A DNA stretch of 7,191 bases from Candidatus Heimdallarchaeota archaeon. GTDB taxonomy: Archaea > Asgardarchaeota > Heimdallarchaeia > JABLTI01. Below are positions 1-4,856 of the stretch, piece after piece (the first letter of the stretch is position 1; each line of letters starts with the position of its first letter). The stretch lies in NCBI GenBank assembly GCA_030671945.1, contig DAOVHJ010000125.1:1-7191 (forward strand), given 5' to 3'. Made by a program: the position numbers and the translations under genes. A model generated the notes under the pieces. The model made no database searches. It was not told where the DNA came from and saw only the letters and a program-made list of their open reading frames with translations.

Positions 1-6
1 AGAATC

Positions 7-13
7 TTTTTTT
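7..13 (+). terminator. possible oligo-T terminator of a gene left of the window
   Basis: A run of seven T residues follows AATC at the left edge, within a T-rich stretch at 5-19. Archaeal RNA polymerase commonly stops at such U-runs without a hairpin. It could end a plus-strand gene whose body lies outside the window. No coding frame can be assigned to bases 1-35, so the upstream gene is only assumed. Confidence 0.2.
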
Positions 14-35
14 CATTCCTAATATTTGATATTTA

Positions 36-50
36 GAGGAAATTATTTAA
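36..50 (+). promoter_or_regulatory. BRE/TATA-like promoter of the glycosyltransferase gene
   Basis: A purine-rich GAGGAAA (36-42) resembling a BRE is followed by TTATTTAA (43-50), which resembles an archaeal TATA box. Transcription would be expected about 25 nt after the box centre, near position 72, giving a leader of roughly 40 nt before the ATG at 114. The box is nearly symmetric, so it could also work toward the left. No alternative TATA box lies 25-28 nt before the ATG, so a leaderless transcript is unlikely. Confidence 0.4.
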
Positions 51-59
51 GATTCAAGT

Positions 60-83
60 ATTCCAGCATGAATTAACTGGAAT
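60..83. repeat. inverted repeat over the predicted glycosyltransferase start site
   Basis: ATTCCAG (60-66) and CTGGAAT (77-83) are perfect 7-bp inverted arms with a 10-bp AT-rich centre. The symmetry centre (71.5) falls where the TATA-like box at 43-50 predicts transcription to begin, a normal place for an archaeal repressor operator. As DNA it could bind a dimeric regulator. As RNA only part of it would be transcribed. The symmetry is read directly; the role is inference. Confidence 0.35.
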
Positions 84-113
84 TAGAATGTAATTGCTGG
101 GTGTTAATGGAAT

Positions 114-1337
114 ATGAAAATCTGTTTTGTGTGTGATTCTTACAAACCAGTTTACGATGGTGTTGTTCGATATTTCGACTATATCATCCCAGCAATTGTG
201 AAAGCAGGTCATGAAGTTACACTTGTTTGTCCAAAGATTCCAGGAACTGATGATTATGAATATCCTTACGAAGGATTCACTGTGGTAAGATGTTTTAATC
301 CTGGTTTTCATACTCAAGGTTATTGGTTTGCACTTCCAGACAAACGAATGTTTAAAGCAATGAAAGAATCGGATTTCGTATTCATTCACTCTGCTGGAAC
401 TCTCGGTATTATGGGAGCAATGTTAGCAAAAGCTATGAACAAGAAAACTGGAATGTTCGTCCATCAAGATGAACGAGTTATTTTCAAAAGCGTTTTACAT
501 ATCAGCAATTTCATGTATAATTTTTACATTACCTTGATTTCTCAAATCTTCTATGGATTGTTTATTGATACTTTCTTTCATGCAACTGAGAGATTTAAAG
601 GCAAACTCCTAGATTTTGGTGTTTCCGAAAATCGAATCTTTCATACACCATTTGCCATTGATGACTCCAGATTTTTCCCTGGAAATCCAAAATATGATAT
701 TAGGAAACGACATGGAATACCAAAAGATACTATTGTTTCTATTTATGTTGGGAGATTAGCCCGAGAAAAGAATGTTGCCAATCTAATTGAGAGCATAGAT
801 AGTGCCATGGATGCAGAACCTCATCTTTACTCACTATTCGTAGGGAAAGGTCCTGATTGGGAACACTATTCCAGTTTTCCATATCGTAATAAAGAAAGAA
901 TGATTTTTACTGGTTTTGTTCCTGATGATGAATTGCAAAGCCATTATGCTGCTGCTGATTTCTTTACTTCACCTTCATTAAATGAATCTTCATGTTTCAC
1001 AGTCTTTGAAGCAATGTCTTGTCAAATTCCTGTTATTACCTCTGCTTATCGTCATGATCCAGATGTAAATCACAAAGATAATGCTCTTCTGATTGCTGAT
1101 ATAGCAAATCAAGAAGAAATCAAAGATAACATTCTGTTGTTAACTCAAGATGAGAAATTACGAAAGAAAATTGGAAAAGCGGGTAAGAAATTAGTGGATA
1201 GTCGAAATTGGGATAACCATGTTCAAAGGTTTTTGAAAGGTGTAAGTTACACTCTTACTGAAAAACCAAGAAACAGAATAAGAGATATTTTGAAACCAAA
1301 ATATCCATATTTGAAAGATAAGAAAACGAAAAAATAA
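114..1337 (+). CDS. GT4-family glycosyltransferase (GT-B fold)
   Basis: This 407-residue protein probably transfers a sugar from a nucleotide donor to a lipid or surface glycan; donor and acceptor cannot be read from sequence. The N-terminal Rossmann-like domain opens with MKICFVCDSYKP and a GVVRY loop (16-20), similar to lipid-glycosylating GT4 enzymes of the MgtA/SQD2 type. The C-terminal donor domain has GRLAREKN (213-220), VGKG (243-246) and the family E-x7-E signature, E291 and E299, in SLNESSCFTVFEAMSC. Residues 128-156 are hydrophobic and aromatic with scattered polar residues, suggesting monotopic membrane contact. The tail (394-407) is strongly basic and could bind membrane phosphate. 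There is no signal peptide. The ATG at 114 fits the family start; GGGTG (99-103) is a weak ribosome site. It is transcribed alone and converges on cca, with no visible link to the RNA genes. Confidence 0.88.
   Translation: MKICFVCDSYKPVYDGVVRYFDYIIPAIVKAGHEVTLVCPKIPGTDDYEYPYEGFTVVRCFNPGFHTQGYWFALPDKRMFKAMKESDFVFIHSAGTLGIMGAMLAKAMNKKTGMFVHQDERVIFKSVLHISNFMYNFYITLISQIFYGLFIDTFFHATERFKGKLLDFGVSENRIFHTPFAIDDSRFFPGNPKYDIRKRHGIPKDTIVSIYVGRLAREKNVANLIESIDSAMDAEPHLYSLFVGKGPDWEHYSSFPYRNKERMIFTGFVPDDELQSHYAAADFFTSPSLNESSCFTVFEAMSCQIPVITSAYRHDPDVNHKDNALLIADIANQEEIKDNILLLTQDEKLRKKIGKAGKKLVDSRNWDNHVQRFLKGVSYTLTEKPRNRIRDILKPKYPYLKDKKTKK
1322..1334 (-). terminator. T-rich terminator of the thpR-cca transcript
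   Basis: On the minus strand, starting 13 nt beyond the cca stop, the sequence reads T6-CG-T4 (A6 at 1329-1334 and A4 at 1323-1326 on the plus strand). Such T-tracts are typical archaeal terminators. It lies inside the last codons of the convergent glycosyltransferase gene, as expected for a 10-bp gap between stop codons. Confidence 0.4.
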
Positions 1338-1347
1338 TATCATTCTT

Positions 1348-2742
1348 TCACTCTGTGATTAGATAACTTGGTTTACCAAGTAAGAGTTTAAACAAGTATG
1401 ATAACATATCTTTGTTTTCAGAAAACCTTTCGATAAGATCTTCTTTGACTAAAATCTCAACAGACTTCAATTTTAAATCCAAATGAGAAGGTAAGGCAAT
1501 TGTTTTCTCTTTTATCGCGTTTTTAATTAGATCCTCCAAATAAAATGGTTTTTTCGATAAGAGTACCTTCCATCTATTATCAATTATTGCAGGACCAAAA
1601 ACAACTTCCTCACGTCTTGTATATTTATTGATGAAATCCCATTGGGTATCTTTGTCAACTGGTGGACCATCATGCCATATCAAGAAAGGAGTGTGTTTTT
1701 TCAGACTGATAATTAAGGAAATTATCTCATTATTACTTACGATAGAGTCAACTTTAATTGGTTTCATATAATTTTTAGCCAAATATTTGAAGAGACCTTT
1801 CTCAAATCTTCTTAATTGCCCCCAAAGAATATCATCTGCCAATATTGGTTCTTTATGAATAATCGCACAGACATTTAATGAAGAGTCCTTCATATTTTGG
1901 ATTCTTTGTTTTGTGATTTCTATTTGTTTAGGAAAGAAGAATTCTATAGAGGGATTTTTTAGATAGTTCTTTGCAGCTGCTATAAAATTTGATAATGTTT
2001 GCTCCTTTACTGCAGAAGCAACATTTCGAGTCTCATCTGTAGGATCTATCACAATAAATGCATCATCTTTGAATTTCTTCAAATCAACATTTAAATCTCT
2101 TTGAAATTTTATAACAGCGTCTATTAATTGATTAGCATTTTTTAATACATTGAGAAATTTCCCATCATTGTTTATGATTAGTAATTCAACAAGATAACCT
2201 GAGAATCCATGGACTTTGATTTCAGCTCCATATGTTTCTGTTCCTTTCATAAACTGTTTTAAAAGACGCACTTCATCATTAGAGCCTGTTGGTAAGTTTT
2301 GTTCTATGTATTGTTTGTGCATCGGAGAACGATCTACTGCACTCCTAATAGTTCTGCCAAGTTTAAATTCATAACTGGGAAGAATCTCTATAGCTATTCC
2401 TTCAGTAACTGCATACAAATATGGATGTTTTGCGTGTTTCTTTACCCAATTCAATTTTATTTCATTCTTAATTTCTTTTAACAAATCCTCAGGAGATAAT
2501 TTGCTTTCATATGGCAAAATAACAAAAATATCAATATCTCTGCTTCCCGATATCCAAGTGTCTCGAGAGAAAGAACCTGAGAGTTCTATTTTTGCATGTA
2601 TGTTTGCTTTTTGTAGGATTGTTTCAATTTTAGATGATATCTCAGCAAATTTGATCTCAAGTAATTCTCTTTCTTCTTTTGATGGGCGGATTTTCTCTAA
2701 TGCATCCAATTGAATTTGCTGGTATCTTTCTTCAAGATTCAT
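1348..2742 (-). CDS. cca: archaeal class I CCA-adding tRNA nucleotidyltransferase
   Basis: The enzyme adds or repairs the 3'-CCA of tRNAs from CTP and ATP without a nucleic acid template. At 464 residues it has the usual length for archaeal class I enzymes. The palm domain shows GSFSRDTW (56-63) followed by GSRDIDI (66-72), with metal carboxylates D69 and D71. The third carboxylate sits in IEILPSY (118-124) as E119, where family members usually have Asp (VDVVP-like). Other family marks are SAVDRSPMHKQYI (134-146), HGFSGYLVELLII (178-190) and the nucleotide-recognition region DPTDETRNVASAV (233-245). The C-terminal part forms the tRNA-binding body and tail. It is the downstream gene of a pair with thpR (28-bp gap). 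An ATTAAATATTT box 26-30 bp upstream suggests it may also have its own start site. An AGGTTAT before the ATG could act as ribosome site. Confidence 0.95.
   Translation of the reverse strand: MNLEERYQQIQLDALEKIRPSKEERELLEIKFAEISSKIETILQKANIHAKIELSGSFSRDTWISGSRDIDIFVILPYESKLSPEDLLKEIKNEIKLNWVKKHAKHPYLYAVTEGIAIEILPSYEFKLGRTIRSAVDRSPMHKQYIEQNLPTGSNDEVRLLKQFMKGTETYGAEIKVHGFSGYLVELLIINNDGKFLNVLKNANQLIDAVIKFQRDLNVDLKKFKDDAFIVIDPTDETRNVASAVKEQTLSNFIAAAKNYLKNPSIEFFFPKQIEITKQRIQNMKDSSLNVCAIIHKEPILADDILWGQLRRFEKGLFKYLAKNYMKPIKVDSIVSNNEIISLIISLKKHTPFLIWHDGPPVDKDTQWDFINKYTRREEVVFGPAIIDNRWKVLLSKKPFYLEDLIKNAIKEKTIALPSHLDLKLKSVEILVKEDLIERFSENKDMLSYLFKLLLGKPSYLITE
1366..1381. repeat. perfect 6-bp stem-loop at the glycosyltransferase/cca convergent junction
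   Basis: ACTTGG and CCAAGT pair perfectly around the tetraloop TTTA. The hairpin begins 29 nt after the glycosyltransferase stop and lies in the last codons of cca. It could protect or end the glycosyltransferase mRNA 3' end, or on the other strand precede the T-tract that ends cca. The pairing is seen; the function is a guess. Confidence 0.3.
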
Positions 2743-2753
2743 TTCAATAACCT
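2743..2753 (-). promoter_or_regulatory. ribosome binding site candidate of cca
   Basis: AGGTTAT precedes the cca ATG, with 8 nt between AGG and the start codon. It matches six of seven bases of AGGTGAT, the complement of the archaeal 16S rRNA tail. It supports translation of cca from a thpR-cca transcript, in competition with the near-leaderless alternative. Confidence 0.35.
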
Positions 2754-2763
2754 ACAACTATCT

Positions 2764-2775
2764 GAAATATTTAAT
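2764..2775 (-). promoter_or_regulatory. TATA-like box upstream of cca, overlapping the thpR stop codon
   Basis: Reading the minus strand, ATTAAATATTTC contains TTAAATAT, close to the archaeal TATA consensus, centred about 28 bp before the A of the cca ATG. Transcription from it would begin 0-4 nt before the start codon. The box includes the TAA stop of thpR, so cca may be co-transcribed and also separately started. Confidence 0.35.
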
Positions 2776-3334
2776 CGGTACTTTTTACTTCAAACAAATC
2801 AGTATAAATTGGTCCTTGTGGTGTTCTTACACTCTTCTTTAGTTTAAAAGAGTTAACTATAATCTTCCCAAATTCTGTTTTCTCATTTTCTTTTAATTTA
2901 TTTATTAATGGATTCTTATCTCGAATCCTCTTTACACGTCCAATAGTTAAATGGGCTCTAAATGGTCTTTTCTCTTTTCTAAAATTGAATTGTCCACTTA
3001 ACTCTTCTATTTTGCTTGCTACTGCTGATAATTCAGTGAATCCTTTTGTTACGCCAACATAAATCGCATTGATATAACTGAAATTTGGCAAGCAACCCAA
3101 ACCGTTTAAATCCAATTCAAAACTATTGAATTTGATTTTCTCTGCTGCGGTTTGTATTTCTGGGATTATATTCTCCTCAAGATCACCTAAGAATTTCATT
3201 GTGAAATGTAGATTCTCAGGAACAACAAAGGCTATTCGTGTATCTGGTAAAGTTAATGCAGATTGAATATCGGTTATTTTTTTCTTAATATCTTTATCTT
3301 TAAGATCAACAGCAAAGAAAGCTCTAACTTGCAT
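2771..3334 (-). CDS. thpR: RNA 2',3'-cyclic phosphodiesterase / 2'-5' RNA ligase (2H superfamily)
   Basis: This 187-residue cytosolic protein belongs to the LigT/ThpR 2H phosphoesterases, which open 2',3'-cyclic phosphates on RNA ends and can join tRNA halves by a 2'-5' bond in vitro. Both catalytic H-x-T-x motifs are present and spaced as in the family: HFTM (43-46) and HLTI (128-131), the latter inside RAHLTIGRV. The family opening MQVRAFFAVDL and the later TPQGPIYTDL (171-180) also fit. Length is normal (about 180-190). The start is supported by AGGAG nine nucleotides upstream. It leads the pair with cca, suggesting joint work on tRNA 3' ends. The physiological substrate in archaea is not settled, so the ligase name is historical. 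Confidence 0.93.
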   Translation of the reverse strand: MQVRAFFAVDLKDKDIKKKITDIQSALTLPDTRIAFVVPENLHFTMKFLGDLEENIIPEIQTAAEKIKFNSFELDLNGLGCLPNFSYINAIYVGVTKGFTELSAVASKIEELSGQFNFRKEKRPFRAHLTIGRVKRIRDKNPLINKLKENEKTEFGKIIVNSFKLKKSVRTPQGPIYTDLFEVKSTD

Positions 3335-3343
3335 CTGTGATTA

Positions 3344-3348
3344 CTCCT
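3344..3348 (-). promoter_or_regulatory. Shine-Dalgarno site of thpR
   Basis: AGGAG on the minus strand, within GTAGGAGTA, lies 9 nt before the thpR ATG. It is the clearest ribosome site in the window and fixes the start at 3334. The same GTAGGAGTA string occurs before rnz. Confidence 0.6.
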
Positions 3349-3370
3349 ACTAATCTAAAACATAACTTAC

Positions 3371-3382
3371 AATTAATTAATT
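3371..3382 (-). promoter_or_regulatory. TATA-like element of thpR in the divergent promoter region
   Basis: AATTAATTAATT is a 12-bp palindrome about 42 bp before the thpR ATG, with AAA just upstream on the minus strand as a possible BRE end. A start about 26 nt downstream, near 3350, would give a short leader holding the AGGAG site. A second box at 3393-3404 could serve instead. Confidence 0.35.
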
Positions 3383-3392
3383 TTTAGTGGAA

Positions 3393-3404
3393 TTATAATA
3401 TAAC
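3393..3404 (+). promoter_or_regulatory. TATA-like element of the DUF54 gene
   Basis: TTATAATATAAC is the best TATA match on the plus strand of the 117-bp gap between thpR and the DUF54 gene. It would start RNA near 3424, giving a purine-rich leader of about 28-40 nt. TTTTTAT at 3414-3420 is a weaker alternative. The element reads nearly as well toward thpR. Confidence 0.35.
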
Positions 3405-3451
3405 ATAGAACAGTTTTTATTCTTGAGGTAAAAAAGAAAAAGATAAAGCTC

Positions 3452-3898
3452 TTGAAAAAAGTGATGAATGTGTTCAGATTCAAAGTTATTACAAAGAAAC
3501 ACCCAACAGAAAGTTTCCGAAAGATTGCAACTGCCTTAAACGCAATAGTTGAAGGTGAAGTTTTGGAAGAAAAAGTGGGAGAGGAAACTTATCTCTATAT
3601 AGAGAAAAAAAGTTATTCTTCATTAGGAAAGCTTTACGATTTAGTTAGACAACAAAGAATTCTAGATGTTGCTCGAAAAACTCTCAGAAATGGAATTGTA
3701 GGGGAAGCAACCATTTTTTATGTGAACAAGCAAGTTGCATTTGCTGGGAAAATTAATTTTTGTGATGAAATTGGTGAATCCCCACTAGGACCTATAAGAG
3801 TTGAATTAGAATACAAAAGTATAGATCATTTAATTGATTGGCTTACACCTTTTACAAAAAAAGGTGCAGAAGTAACATTAGTTAAGAAATTCCCTTAA
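3452..3898 (+). CDS. RNA-binding protein of the COG1325/DUF54 family
   Basis: A 148-residue member of the archaeal DUF54 family (PF01877), often described as an exosome-associated RNA-binding protein with a dsRBD-like fold. Its biochemical role is poorly defined. Family signatures are the helix LYDLVRQQRILDVAR (61-75) and the strand-turn block NKQVAFAGKINFCDE (92-106), followed by GESPLGPI (108-115). The frame opens with TTG at 3452; GTG at 3461 and ATG at 3464 are in frame, and no ATG, GTG or TTG lies upstream of 3452 before a TAA at 3401. The ATG at 3464 would remove only four residues (MNVFRFKV as start) and is about as likely. A GAGGT at 3425-3429 is too far (22 nt) to be a normal ribosome site for the TTG. 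It diverges from thpR and converges on rnz. Confidence 0.85.
   Translation: MKKVMNVFRFKVITKKHPTESFRKIATALNAIVEGEVLEEKVGEETYLYIEKKSYSSLGKLYDLVRQQRILDVARKTLRNGIVGEATIFYVNKQVAFAGKINFCDEIGESPLGPIRVELEYKSIDHLIDWLTPFTKKGAEVTLVKKFP
3846..3866 (-). terminator. stem-loop with T-run, likely terminator of the prs-trm-rnz transcript
   Basis: CACCTTTT (3846-3853) and AAAAGGTG (3859-3866) are perfect 8-bp inverted arms around a 5-nt loop. On the minus strand the second half of the element carries seven T residues in a row (complement of 3856-3862), about 50-60 nt beyond the rnz stop. It lies inside the convergent DUF54 gene, encoding residues 132-139. The U-run fits archaeal termination; the hairpin may add stability. 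Confidence 0.4.
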
Positions 3899-3914
3899 AC
3901 GAATCTTCTTGACT

Positions 3915-4856
3915 TCATTCATTCTCTAAATCACGACGTGTTAGATTAATTTTCAATCCATCATATGCAATAATAGCTTTTGGAAATTCTTCTCGAGCCT
4001 CTTTTTCGAGAGTACTATTCTCTTTGGATTTCGGTGAGATATGAGTTAGATACAATCGTTTTGCATTTGCTTTTTTGGCTATTTTTGCAGACCATCTTGC
4101 TGTTGAGTGCAGTCTTTCTTTAGCATTTTTCTCGTGTTCATCCCCATAAGTCGATTCCATGATTAAGACATCAGCATCTATTGCAAAAGGAACAAACTCA
4201 TCTTCTGCATAAAGTCCATCAAATGCAATGACGATCTTAAATCCTCTTCTTTTTGGACCTAAAACCATTTCTGGGATAATAACCTTGTTTTCTTCAGATA
4301 AAACAGATTTTCCTTGTTGTAGCTCCTGCCACTTCTTCCCCTTCTTCACTTTAAGTTTCATAGCTTCTTCTTTATTGAATCTCCCAAGACGATCCTTTTC
4401 GATATATGCATAAGCCATTGTGTAAACTGAGTGCATGACTCTTTTGGAAACGATTCGATAATCCTCTTCATCACACACAACACCCTCTTCAATTTCCTGA
4501 ATTTCTATTGGAAAAGATAAACCATAATTTTCTTTTTTACCCATCATTGACTCAAAGAAATATTTCGTTCCTAACGGACCATAGATTTCTATAGGTTTTG
4601 TTCGTTCCATAAGTCTCATGGTATTTAGTAAGCCAAAGATACCATAAAGATGATCAGCATGTAAATGACTGAACAGAACTTTTGTGATTTTCTGAAAGTT
4701 CACATTGAACTTCATCATTTGATATTGAGTTCCTTCACCACAATCAAAAAGAATTATCTCACCAGTCTCTCTTTGCATGGCTATACTCGAGAGAAAGCGA
4801 TCTTTTTGGGGAACAGAGGCAGAGGTTCCTAGGAATGTGAGTTTTAAGGTACTCAT
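3915..4856 (-). CDS. rnz: ribonuclease Z (tRNA 3'-trailer endonuclease)
   Basis: A metallo-beta-lactamase-fold endonuclease of 313 residues, the normal short-form (RNase ZS) length. It cuts precursor tRNA after the discriminator base, giving the substrate for the CCA enzyme encoded nearby. The zinc motif SHLHADH gives H64, H66, D68 and H69; H142 lies in HSVYTMAY, H250 in the HST motif after MESTYGDE, and H272 in LTHISPKS. The exosite arm that grips tRNA is present (156-184, beginning LGRF). One mark is odd: the usual GDT metal motif reads FDG (212-214). D213 can still bridge the metals, but the flanking Gly and Thr are changed. The start overlaps the upstream methyltransferase stop in ATGA, implying coupled translation. 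AGGAG 13 nt upstream is a weak extra ribosome site. Confidence 0.94.
   Translation of the reverse strand: MSTLKLTFLGTSASVPQKDRFLSSIAMQRETGEIILFDCGEGTQYQMMKFNVNFQKITKVLFSHLHADHLYGIFGLLNTMRLMERTKPIEIYGPLGTKYFFESMMGKKENYGLSFPIEIQEIEEGVVCDEEDYRIVSKRVMHSVYTMAYAYIEKDRLGRFNKEEAMKLKVKKGKKWQELQQGKSVLSEENKVIIPEMVLGPKRRGFKIVIAFDGLYAEDEFVPFAIDADVLIMESTYGDEHEKNAKERLHSTARWSAKIAKKANAKRLYLTHISPKSKENSTLEKEAREEFPKAIIAYDGLKINLTRRDLENE
4853..4856 (-). promoter_or_regulatory. ATGA stop/start overlap coupling the methyltransferase and rnz
   Basis: On the minus strand the rnz ATG and the upstream TGA share four bases, ATGA. Such overlaps usually mean that ribosomes ending one gene restart on the next. It supports one mRNA and a linked dosage of the two tRNA enzymes. 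Confidence 0.8.

Noticed and set aside
1..53. Possible minus-strand gene starting with ATG at 16-14 (MKKRF), with AGGA just before it and the near-symmetric TATA-like box at 43-50 upstream.
   Set aside because: Only five codons are inside the window and AGGA is one base from the ATG, so coding cannot be shown. An oligo-T terminator explains the same bases equally well.
54..389. 111-codon open frame on the minus strand over the glycosyltransferase start.
   Set aside because: It is antisense to a strongly conserved gene, rich in Cys, Trp, Phe and His without domain motifs, and covers the promoter of the real gene. It looks like a chance frame.
947..957. Short GCT repeat (three to four units) in the glycosyltransferase.
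   Set aside because: It encodes the Ala run before ADF in the donor domain and is too short to be a meaningful repeat.
1414..1426. GTTTTC-A-GAAAAC quasi-palindrome downstream of the glycosyltransferase.
   Set aside because: A one-base loop cannot form an RNA hairpin without opening the stem, and the sequence lies in conserved cca coding.
2299..2713. Two plus-strand open frames (2299-2481 and 2501-2713) inside cca.
   Set aside because: They lie antisense to the catalytic domain of cca and show no domain, ribosome site or promoter.
3335..3451. Search for a tRNA or small RNA in the largest internal gap.
   Set aside because: The 117 bp are AT-rich, lack cloverleaf arms or box C/D or H/ACA marks, and are fully accounted for by two divergent promoters and leaders.
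3991..4011. Inverted repeat TCTCGA-N9-TCGAGA within rnz.
   Set aside because: It encodes Lys, Glu and Arg-rich residues near the protein end, is short, and sits far from any start or stop, so chance is the simplest reading.
4228..4413. Plus-strand open frame inside rnz, and a similar one at 6095-6280 inside prs.
   Set aside because: Both are antisense to conserved motifs of real enzymes. Their hydrophobic, Ser-rich products reflect the complement of Lys/Glu-rich coding sequence.
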